Of a stretch of 17,870 nucleotides of DNA, positions 1-6,196 are shown in pieces. Under the pieces are notes generated by a model. That model saw nothing but the letters and a program-made list of their open reading frames with translations. It did no database searches and was not told the origin of the DNA. Within the stretch, counting starts at the first letter, position 1. Each line of letters starts with the position of its first letter. The translations under genes were made by a program, and so were the position numbers. The stretch is from an uncultured Clostridia bacterium (GTDB taxonomy: Bacteria; Bacillota; Clostridia; Christensenellales; Borkfalkiaceae): contig CAKQKQ010000034.1 of assembly GCA_934249265.1 (NCBI GenBank), forward strand, positions 1 through 17,870. Reading direction: 5' to 3'.

Positions 1-503
1 TCGAAAACGTTTTTAATAAATTCGGTGGGATAATGCACGTAATCGCAATAACGGTAAACGTGCTTATAGAAGTTTTTATAAATGAGTTTGTTGACAAAAC
101 TTGCGTTCATCAAAAATATGTGCGCGGTAATATTTTCGGCTTGACAGTGAAAACTTGCGGTGATGGGCAAATTGTAAGTATTGGCTATTTTAATAGCCTT
201 GCGCGCAAGTCCGAAAGGTATAAGCAAATGCACAACGTCCGCACCTTTTATCGCCTCGGTAAGCACCTTGTCGTCGGTTTTTGCAAGAGAAACTCCGTTT
301 TCCGCCAAAATTTTATTGCAAAATTTACCCAAATTGAGCGTCGGCGTAACGTAATAATTCTCCTTGCCCTTTTTGTCCTTATCGCAGCACACTACGCGCA
401 CTTGATGTCCTTGTTCGGTTAAATAATCTATCAAATTAGTCGCAGCCATGGTAGTGCCGTTGTTTTTAGCACCCAAAACGTCGCAAACTATACAAACTTT
501 CAT
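1..503 (-). CDS. Glycosyltransferase family 4-like protein, N-terminal part (runs off window)
   Basis: The minus strand is open from an ATG at 503 to the window edge (about 167 codons), so the C-terminal half is missing. The protein starts MKVCIVCDVLGAKNNGTT, a Rossmann-type start with the glycine/threonine loop seen in the N-terminal domain of GT-B fold glycosyltransferases. Later segments (GADVVHLLIPFGLARKAIKIA, then ITASFHCQAENI, then a tyrosine-rich YCDYVHYPTEF stretch) match the usual order in GT4 enzymes of the diacylglycerol glucosyltransferase type, which transfer a sugar from a nucleotide sugar to a lipid or glycan at the inner membrane face. An AAAGGAG ribosome binding site (509-515) lies at good spacing. 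A promoter at 679-707 gives it a leader of about 168 nt. The acceptor cannot be decided, because the C-terminal nucleotide-sugar domain is outside the window. Family assignment is from motif recognition only. Confidence 0.82.
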   Translation of the reverse strand, partial: MKVCIVCDVLGAKNNGTTMAATNLIDYLTEQGHQVRVVCCDKDKKGKENYYVTPTLNLGKFCNKILAENGVSLAKTDDKVLTEAIKGADVVHLLIPFGLARKAIKIANTYNLPITASFHCQAENITAHIFLMNASFVNKLIYKNFYKHVYRYCDYVHYPTEFIKNVF

Positions 504-678
504 GCTTTCTCCTTTACGTTGTTTTTATCAACATTGTTTTATTGTATTGTGGGGAATTTAATCGTTTACGTATTTCAAACCTTGGTAGAACAAACCGCAA
601 ATACGGCACAGTTTTATGGTTTTAAAGCATATTCTTGCGGCACGTAGTGTTCTAATGGGGTTTGAAGTACGTACGTTT

Positions 679-707
679 AGTATATCTTATTTTTCTCTTT
701 TTGGCAA
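679..707 (-). promoter_or_regulatory. Sigma-A-type promoter for the glycosyltransferase gene
   Basis: On the minus strand, TTGCCA (702-707) and TATACT (679-684) are separated by exactly 17 nt, each one mismatch from consensus. Transcription would start near 672, leaving a 5' leader of about 168 nt before the ATG at 503. The match was seen by eye. Confidence 0.65.
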
Positions 708-909
708 TAGATTTTCACATCTTCGTTTTTTCTTAATAAATCTTAAAATTCTTTTATTGCCGAACTTCCAAAACTGCTTGCCGTGCAATATAAATCTATC
801 GCAAACAATTTTATAGACGAAAATCACGATATATTAACGTAAAACCCCTGTCATTTTGTTGGCAATGTTGTTGCAATTTTAAAATTTTGCTTTACTATAT
901 GCCAATTTT

Positions 910-925
910 GCGCAATACGTATGCG
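910..925. repeat. ACGT-centred palindromic motif, copy A
   Basis: The sequence GCGCAATACGTATGCG is a near copy of the palindrome CGCAATACGTATTGCG seen at three other places (near 8640, 9231 and 15616). The centre lies 43 nt from the outer edge of the adjacent terminator hairpin. Function unknown. Confidence 0.45.
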
Positions 926-961
926 ATAAACGTGGCAAAAACAATAATGCATAACATAAAA

Positions 962-1000
962 ACACCCAGCAAGCCAAACGGCTTGCTGGGTGTGTTTTTA
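962..1000 (-). terminator. Intrinsic terminator, possibly bidirectional, after the M48 gene
   Basis: A perfect 14-bp stem (962-975 with 980-993) with a 4-nt loop. On the minus strand the U-tract comes from the A-run at 958-962, and a T-run at 995-999 gives a U-tract on the plus strand too. It lies about 100 nt after the stop codon of the minus-strand peptidase gene, its natural client. Confidence 0.85.
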
Positions 1001-1090
1001 TTTTTCCCTTTACATCATTTTATACACGCAATAAAATAAAGTATCACAAAAAAATTTTTCACCCATAAATGCACCAAACTCAAAGATAAA

Positions 1091-3181
1091 TTATTTATCC
1101 CTGTCGTAAATGCAAAAGTTTTCCACGTTTTTGATATGCGCGCCTTTCACGTCGTCAAGGTCAAACAACGAAAACTGTTCGTCTTTTGAATCGAGAAAAC
1201 GGAACACCGCGTGATACAACTCGTATGTGTGTTTTTTGTTTGCCTTTGCGCCGGAAAATCTCTCTAAAATCACCGCGTGAGTATAATAATCTTTACCGAT
1301 AAGTTTTTTCACTATATAAATGCGCTTTACGGTTACGTGTTTGTCGATTTCAAGCACTTTTTGCACGATTTCGTCGTGAACTTCTTTAGATAAATCGTCC
1401 GTTATAAGCGTGTCTTTTGCGGTAATTCTGCCCCTTTCGTTTTCATTTTCATAGTCGTTTTTGAAATAATTTTTAGTGCGCGCGCGGTACTCTTCTAACC
1501 TTTCGGCGTTGCCCGTCATGCAACAATATTGCCCTATCAAAGCCATGCCGTCTTCAGTGAAATTGCCGTTGTCGTTCATCGCTTCGTAAACCATATCTAT
1601 GCCGCCGTCGTCGAATTTGTACAACATAAACATGCCTTTTCTAAACCTCGCGGTAGCCGTCGCACTGCCCTTAAATTCGGCGAGAACGCGGTCGCATAAC
1701 TGCATCTCTTCGGTTTTTCTGCCGAGCGAATACAAATCTTCAAGCAAATCGGCATAGCCGTCGGGCGTCAACTTTTCGCCGTCCTTTTTCCATTTTTCAA
1801 CGTTGTAAAGTGGGTCGAGATAATAAATTCTTCTGCTGTCCGAATAATCGTAAGACATACTTTTCGCCACCAAATCGTCAACGAAAGCAATTGCGTGGTT
1901 GCGGTCGGTTTCAAGCGGGTCGTAATCGGGAATTTCAACCGTTTCGTATTCGCTTATTCCCAACGCTTCAAGACGCATATTCAACGTGGGGTGCGTTGCC
2001 GAAAGCGAAATTATTTCGCGTTTTATAAGACCCTTCCAAAATTCGGCGTGTTTTTCCTTGGCGCGGTCAAACTCACCCTTTAAAATCTCTATGTAATTTT
2101 TAGGCGGAGTTTCGCCTTTATACAAAAAGCAGTCGTGGTCGTTTGCCTCGTCTTCCCAGAAGAAATAATCGGTATACGCCAATTTTAAAAGCACCGAAGC
2201 CGCCTCTTTTTTGCCCGCAATAAGCATTGCTTGGTCGGCGGCATATTCGGATATCAACGAACACGCAAATCGGTACGCTTGATATTCCATTATATATTTC
2301 GCGTCGAGATAAGCGTACGGCACTGTCGCAAGTCCGTAAATTTGCCTGTCGTTATTACACAAACCCTCGCCGTAAGAAATTTCTTTTAAAGATTTTCCTT
2401 TATTGTAAGCGATGTGTTTAAACTCGTGCAAAAGCACCGCGTAAATTTCCTTTTCGGAAAGTTCCGCAATAAGCACTGCGCCCAACTGAATAGAAATTAC
2501 GTCGCCGATATATGCAATGCCGGCGTTGAATTGAGTCGTCAACGAAATGCGGATTTCTTCACCGCAACCGAGTTGCTCCGCCGCCCTTTTAGCCACCGAA
2601 TACAGCATTGGGAAATCTTTTTCTTTTACGTAAGACGGGTTGTCTTGAAACACCGCCTTTGGCGTTTTAAATCTGATGCGAGAAAACGCAAACGAGCAAA
2701 TTATACTCGCGCATAAACAGCCGAGATACACGATCACAGCCCTTGCGCTTGGCGATAACTTACCGCTTGAAATCATTATTCCTAAAAGACCGCCCATAAG
2801 CGTGCCCGCCACCCCGTAAAAAACGGCTATAAGCGCGGCGCGACGGCGCAAAACTTTAAGCGTTTCAAGTTTTTCCAAAGAACTTTCCTCCGCTTTTTCG
2901 CGGTGAGAAAGCATCCATTCAAAAAAGTCGTTTGGGTTGGTTTTGTTGATTTCTTTTATATATTTGCTCTCTTTTACTTTTCCCAAAACGCACACGGCAA
3001 TAGTAGCCGCAATAATCAGCGCAATAAGCACTATCGCGGGAATAAAAAACGCCTTTGTAAAAGCCTTGGGCAAATATGCCCCGCCCACGGTTGCGCCTAT
3101 GGGAAATATAAGCGACAATAACGCCATAAGCGCGCCTCTCCACGTTCTTACCGTATGTTCTTTAGTCTGTTTTTGTTTCAT
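1091..3181 (-). CDS. M48 family (HtpX-like) membrane zinc metallopeptidase with C-terminal extension
   Basis: A 696-residue protein. Four hydrophobic segments (about 17-37, 44-67, 115-137, 148-168) form two membrane hairpins ahead of the catalytic domain. The zinc motif HEFKH is at 252-256. The downstream acidic ligand motif EYAAD is at 312-316, and a THPTLNMRLEAL segment (396-407) matches the conserved THPs.eeRi.aL stretch of M48 peptidases such as HtpX and Ste24. M48 enzymes cleave membrane or membrane-proximal proteins at the cytoplasmic face, usually in quality control. About 290 residues follow the peptidase domain, rich in short helices (one segment about YSLGRKTEEMQLC looks TPR-like), and are not part of minimal HtpX, which is roughly 290 residues. 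A ribosome binding site (AAGGA) precedes the ATG. The gene appears to be transcribed alone. The substrate is unknown. Confidence 0.85.
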   Translation of the reverse strand: MKQKQTKEHTVRTWRGALMALLSLIFPIGATVGGAYLPKAFTKAFFIPAIVLIALIIAATIAVCVLGKVKESKYIKEINKTNPNDFFEWMLSHREKAEESSLEKLETLKVLRRRAALIAVFYGVAGTLMGGLLGIMISSGKLSPSARAVIVYLGCLCASIICSFAFSRIRFKTPKAVFQDNPSYVKEKDFPMLYSVAKRAAEQLGCGEEIRISLTTQFNAGIAYIGDVISIQLGAVLIAELSEKEIYAVLLHEFKHIAYNKGKSLKEISYGEGLCNNDRQIYGLATVPYAYLDAKYIMEYQAYRFACSLISEYAADQAMLIAGKKEAASVLLKLAYTDYFFWEDEANDHDCFLYKGETPPKNYIEILKGEFDRAKEKHAEFWKGLIKREIISLSATHPTLNMRLEALGISEYETVEIPDYDPLETDRNHAIAFVDDLVAKSMSYDYSDSRRIYYLDPLYNVEKWKKDGEKLTPDGYADLLEDLYSLGRKTEEMQLCDRVLAEFKGSATATARFRKGMFMLYKFDDGGIDMVYEAMNDNGNFTEDGMALIGQYCCMTGNAERLEEYRARTKNYFKNDYENENERGRITAKDTLITDDLSKEVHDEIVQKVLEIDKHVTVKRIYIVKKLIGKDYYTHAVILERFSGAKANKKHTYELYHAVFRFLDSKDEQFSLFDLDDVKGAHIKNVENFCIYDRDK

Positions 3182-3563
3182 AATCCTTTTCCTTATTTTA
3201 AATTAAACTATTTTTATTTATATAATAATATTGCAAACGGATATTTTGGCGATTTTGCCCGCATTAAAAACGCACACTGTGTTGCTCGGCAAATTTATTA
3301 AAACGCACGTTGTACGGCACAACCAATTTATTAAAACGCACACTGTGGCAAACGCATTACAACATCGCGACATTACAATATGCGGCAAACTTATTTCACA
3401 GCGTGTCGAACAGATATTAAAACAGCGCGCATCAGCACAATTACAATATCGCGACAATGCAATTAAAACCGCATATTTATATCGCCCGACAAACTCAATT
3501 GCCTAAAATTTAATCGCCGTAACAACGCAATAAAATCTCCGCTTTAAAACACTCGCCTTAAAA
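3182..3563. repeat. Non-coding region with degenerate short repeats
   Basis: About 380 bases between two minus-strand genes. The motif ATTAAAACGCAC or a close variant starts near 3263, 3298, 3331, 3416 and 3462, the first three roughly 33-35 bp apart. A 13-nt string CGACATTACAATA (3368-3380) occurs again after the exporter operon at 7989-8001. Open frames on both strands here owe their peptide repeats to this DNA repeat and lack ribosome binding sites, so they are not called. No clear terminator for the TetR gene was seen. Confidence 0.5.
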
Positions 3564-4136
3564 TCACACCGTAAAACGACGAGAAATAAAGCGGTTTAAC
3601 CACTCGTAAGTATACTTGCGCAAATCGTCGGGAGTGTTTGCGGTTTGCCCGCGGCAATATTTTACGTATTCCGAAATTAATCCGTCGATAAAAATATTCA
3701 CTTCTATTTCGAGATGATTTTTATCTTTAAGCCTTTTATCGTTGTAGCAAAGTTCGAGACATTTTGCCGAAGCAAGCATAGTAAGCCTTTTCGCCACGAA
3801 AAATATATCGTCCGACTTGCACATTTTCATATATTCGTCGTTGTTTTTTCCTATATAGGCGAAAAGTTCGTCGATAAATTTTACGAAATTATCCGAAGAA
3901 AGTAGCCTTTTATTGTCGAAAAAGTTGGTGATAAGTTCGTTTTCGTAGTCCTCCGCCACCCCGTAAATATCGTCGTAGTGCGAATAAAACGTTCCGCGGT
4001 TGATGTTGGCGCGCTTTGTAAGTTCGCTTACTGAAATTTTACCGATTTCCTTTTTTTCGGCGAGCATTTCGGCAAAGGTCGCGCGTATAAGTTTGCGTGT
4101 TTTTGCCGAAGCGTTGTTTAAATTTTGAGCCTTCAT
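3564..4136 (-). CDS. TetR/AcrR family transcriptional repressor
   Basis: A 190-residue protein with an N-terminal TetR DNA-binding domain. A helix-turn-helix spans about residues 34-58 (ISVSELTKRANINRGTFYSHY), including the typical RGTFYxHF/Y recognition helix end. The remainder is an all-helical ligand and dimer domain of the short type (TetR_C_8-like), which diverges too much to predict a ligand. The gene diverges from the ABC exporter operon starting at 4350, the classic layout for a local drug- or peptide-exporter repressor. A weak ribosome binding site (AAGGTG) precedes the ATG. Paired promoters and palindromes in the 213-bp gap suggest it represses both itself and the exporter. That regulation is inferred from layout and sites. 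Confidence 0.88.
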   Translation of the reverse strand: MKAQNLNNASAKTRKLIRATFAEMLAEKKEIGKISVSELTKRANINRGTFYSHYDDIYGVAEDYENELITNFFDNKRLLSSDNFVKFIDELFAYIGKNNDEYMKMCKSDDIFFVAKRLTMLASAKCLELCYNDKRLKDKNHLEIEVNIFIDGLISEYVKYCRGQTANTPDDLRKYTYEWLNRFISRRFTV

Positions 4137-4177
4137 TTGACACCTTTTTATAAAAATTTTAACATTAATTGCGACAG

Positions 4178-4193
4178 TGTTGAAATTTCAACA
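4178..4193. promoter_or_regulatory. Candidate TetR operator 1 (perfect 16-bp palindrome)
   Basis: TGTTGAAATTTCAACA is a perfect palindrome, flanked symmetrically two bases further out by GCGAC (4171-4175) and GTCGC (4196-4200), so the dyad extends to 30 bp. It lies in the TetR leader and about 18 bp upstream of the exporter -35 box, a position from which a bound dimer could affect both transcripts. Confidence 0.6.
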
Positions 4194-4210
4194 ACGTCGC
4201 TTTATTTGTA

Positions 4211-4239
4211 TTTACAATTGCATTTTGTTTGAGTATACT
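4211..4239 (+). promoter_or_regulatory. Promoter of the ABC exporter operon
   Basis: TTTACA (4211-4216) and TATACT (4234-4239) are 17 nt apart, so transcription would start near 4246 and give a leader of about 104 nt before the ATG at 4350. The start overlaps the opposing TetR promoter. Confidence 0.65.
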
Positions 4240-4279
4240 ACTGTACACAAAGTAATTATACTTAAAACGAAACAAAATG
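4221..4279. promoter_or_regulatory. Gapped inverted repeat enclosing both divergent promoters' -10 boxes
   Basis: CATTTTGTTT (4221-4230) is the exact reverse complement of AAACAAAATG (4270-4279). The arms lie in the spacers of the plus and minus promoters and enclose both -10 boxes. It may be a regulator site or may reflect symmetrical promoter evolution. Confidence 0.4.
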
Positions 4280-4283
4280 TCAA
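4255..4283 (-). promoter_or_regulatory. Consensus promoter of the TetR gene
   Basis: On the minus strand a perfect TTGACA (4278-4283) and a perfect TATAAT (4255-4260) are separated by 17 nt. Predicted start near 4248, a leader of about 112 nt before the ATG at 4136. This is the best sigma-A match in the window. Confidence 0.75.
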
Positions 4284-4292
4284 CAATGTTGA
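4280..4292. promoter_or_regulatory. Candidate TetR operator 2
   Basis: TCAACAATGTTGA is a perfect palindrome around a central A and uses the same half-sites (TCAACA and TGTTGA) as operator 1, in the opposite order. It overlaps the -35 box of the TetR promoter (4278-4283) and lies in the exporter leader, fitting autorepression. Confidence 0.5.
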
Positions 4293-4296
4293 TAAT

Positions 4297-4334
4297 AGCC
4301 GAGTCGACATTGCACGTTAAAAACTCAATCGGCT
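4297..4334 (+). promoter_or_regulatory. Leader stem next to the exporter ribosome binding site
   Basis: AGCCGA (4297-4302) can pair with TCGGCT (4329-4334), with a loop of 26 nt. The stem ends 2 nt before the AAGGAAGG ribosome binding site (4337-4344) of the first ATPase gene, so it could tune translation. The stem is short, so confidence is low. Confidence 0.3.
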
Positions 4335-4349
4335 AAAAGGAAGGTATAA

Positions 4350-5285
4350 ATGAACGTTATCGAAGTAAAAAATCTTACGAAAGATTACGGCTCTGGAAGA
4401 GGCGTTTTCGACGTAAGCATCGCCGTCAAAAAAGGCGAAGTGTTCGGGTTTTTAGGACCTAACGGCGCGGGTAAGTCGACTACGATAAGGCATTTAATGG
4501 GTTTTTCAAAACCCGATAAAGGCGAAACGTACATTCTCGGCAAACCCACTTTCGACCGCTACTACGAAATTTTAAACCACGTGGGCTATATCCCCGGGGA
4601 AATTGCTCTTCCGCAAGGGCTTACGGGTTGGGAATTTATACGTATGATGCAGTCGCTTACAAAAATCAAAAACGAAGAAAGACTCAAGCAAATGCTTGAT
4701 ATGTTCGAACTTGACGACATTGCCCTTCGCGGCGAAACGAAGCGCATGAGTTTGGGCGTAAAACGTAAACTTGCCGTCGTCACGGCGTTTATGAGCGACC
4801 CCGAAGTGCTTATTTTGGACGAACCGACAAGCGGTCTCGACCCCGTTATGCAAGAAACTTTCGTCAATTTCATTCACGAGGAAAAATCACGCGGCAAAAC
4901 CATACTTTTGTCGAGCCACATTTTCTCCGAAATAGACTCCACTTGCGACCGCATAGCCATTATTAAAGACGGCAGAATAGTGTCGGAATTTATCGCCGAC
5001 GATTTAAAACACGCCGCACTTAAATATTATTCGGTGAATTTCGCAAGTCAAGCGGACGAGAAAAAGTTTGAAACCGAAAGCAAAAAATTGTCGTCGCTCA
5101 ACATTTTGGGCGAAGACGAAAGCGGCGGACTTAAAATGTCGCTCGAAGATAAAGACCTCAACGCGTTTATCGCGCTTTTATCCAAGTGCAACGCGACGCA
5201 ATTTTCAAACCGCCGCGAAACGCTTGAGGACTACTTTATGAAGTTTTACAAAGAAGATAAAGATTTCGGAGGTGCGCTTAAATGA
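4350..5285 (+). CDS. ABC transporter ATP-binding protein (exporter, first of two paralogues)
   Basis: A 311-residue nucleotide-binding protein of the ABC-2 exporter class. Walker A GPNGAGKST is at 36-44, the signature region MSLGVKRK at 133-140 (a degenerate LSGGQ, as is common in this class), Walker B VLILDEP at 153-159 followed by TSGLDP, and the switch histidine is H190 in LLSSHIF. At the usual Q-loop position the protein reads GYIPGE (79-84), so the glutamine is replaced, a variant known among ABC-2 ATPases. About 100 C-terminal residues extend beyond the core, as in CcmA/BcrA-type proteins. It starts with a strong ribosome binding site and overlaps the next gene by 4 nt (ATGA). It probably pairs with the second ATPase to drive the permease at 6186-7976. 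The exported substrate is unknown; a peptide or drug is suggested only by the TetR linkage. Confidence 0.9.
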   Translation: MNVIEVKNLTKDYGSGRGVFDVSIAVKKGEVFGFLGPNGAGKSTTIRHLMGFSKPDKGETYILGKPTFDRYYEILNHVGYIPGEIALPQGLTGWEFIRMMQSLTKIKNEERLKQMLDMFELDDIALRGETKRMSLGVKRKLAVVTAFMSDPEVLILDEPTSGLDPVMQETFVNFIHEEKSRGKTILLSSHIFSEIDSTCDRIAIIKDGRIVSEFIADDLKHAALKYYSVNFASQADEKKFETESKKLSSLNILGEDESGGLKMSLEDKDLNAFIALLSKCNATQFSNRRETLEDYFMKFYKEDKDFGGALK

Positions 5286-6196
5286 ACGTTATAGAAATAG
5301 ACGGTCTTACAAAGGACTACGGAAACGGCAGAGGTATTTTCGACGAGAAACTAAACATTGCCCAAGGCGAAATGATGGGCTTTGTCGGTACTAACGGAAG
5401 CGGAAAAACCACTACTATCCGCAATATTTTAGGTTTTATAAAGCCCACGAGCGGCAGCGTAAAGGTAAACGGACTTTCTTCATGGGAACACGCAAGCGAA
5501 ATTGCGAAATCCATAGGTTACGTCCCCGGCGAAATAGCCTTTCCCGATTTGCCGACGGGCATTGACTTTTTGAAATGTCAAGCGGAATTTTACGGGCTTA
5601 AAGACATGAATTACGCAAACGAACTTATCGAGAGACTTCAACTCGACCCGCGCGCCAACTTAAAGCGCATGAGTAAAGGTATGAAGCAAAAAACCGCGCT
5701 TGTCGCCGCACTAATGAACGACGCGCCGATTATTATTCTCGACGAGCCTACGACGGGTCTCGACCCGCTTATGAGGGTGACTTTCCTCGACATAATAAAG
5801 AAAGAACACGAAAAAGGCAAAACTATTTTTATGAGCAGCCACTTGTTTGAAGAACTCGAAACGACTTGCGACAGAGTCGCGCTCATAAACGACGGACACA
5901 TAATCGACGTAGCCGATATGCACGAAATAAGAAACCGCCCCATAAAGGACATGAAAATCGAGTTTAAAAACAAAGGCGATTACGAAAGGTTTAAAAAAGA
6001 GGGCTACACCATTACTCGTTTGCAAGAACAATATAATCAAGTAACCATACAAATCAAAGTGGAAAAAACGGGCGAACTACTCGGTAAACTTATGAATTAC
6101 GACGTAAAGTTTATTTCGGAAATACCCTACACTCTCGAAAAACATTTCAAAAATATTTTAAAAACTAAAAAGGAGAATAATAAAAATGTTCAGTAA
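5282..6196 (+). CDS. ABC transporter ATP-binding protein (exporter, second paralogue)
   Basis: A 304-residue ATPase closely related to the preceding gene product: both begin MNVIE followed by LTKDYG.GRG.F. Walker A is GTNGSGKTT (36-44), signature MSKGMKQK (130-137), Walker B IIILDEP (150-156) with TTGLDP after it, and switch histidine H187 in MSSHLF. It shares the GYVPGE variant in place of the Q-loop glutamine. The two genes look like a local duplication that now supplies the two halves of an ATPase heterodimer, since only one permease gene follows. The start overlaps the upstream stop by 4 nt, and its end overlaps the permease start by 11 nt, so translation is probably coupled. No striking loss of catalytic residues is visible in either copy. 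Confidence 0.9.
   Translation: MNVIEIDGLTKDYGNGRGIFDEKLNIAQGEMMGFVGTNGSGKTTTIRNILGFIKPTSGSVKVNGLSSWEHASEIAKSIGYVPGEIAFPDLPTGIDFLKCQAEFYGLKDMNYANELIERLQLDPRANLKRMSKGMKQKTALVAALMNDAPIIILDEPTTGLDPLMRVTFLDIIKKEHEKGKTIFMSSHLFEELETTCDRVALINDGHIIDVADMHEIRNRPIKDMKIEFKNKGDYERFKKEGYTITRLQEQYNQVTIQIKVEKTGELLGKLMNYDVKFISEIPYTLEKHFKNILKTKKENNKNVQ

Larger units (their letters stand above)
504..1090. other. Intergenic region between glycosyltransferase and M48 peptidase genes
   Basis: This 587-base gap holds, from right to left, the intrinsic terminator of the peptidase gene (962-1000), one copy of an ACGT-centred palindrome (910-925), an AT-rich stretch, the glycosyltransferase promoter (679-707) and its leader. 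An open frame on the plus strand at 616-816 has no ribosome binding site or recognisable product and is not called. Confidence 0.7.

Noticed and set aside
33..422. Plus-strand open frame of 129 codons
   Set aside because: It lies antisense to the glycosyltransferase frame, which has a ribosome binding site and family motifs.
616..816. Plus-strand open frame of 66 codons
   Set aside because: No ribosome binding site or family signal, and it covers the minus-strand promoter of the glycosyltransferase gene.
3240..3500. CRISPR array suggested by regularly spaced repeats
   Set aside because: The repeats are too short and degenerate, the spacing becomes irregular, and there are no cas genes.
3218..3506. 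Overlapping open frames on both strands with repeated peptides such as FIKTH
   Set aside because: The repeats come from the degenerate DNA repeat; both strands are open for the same reason, and neither has a ribosome binding site.
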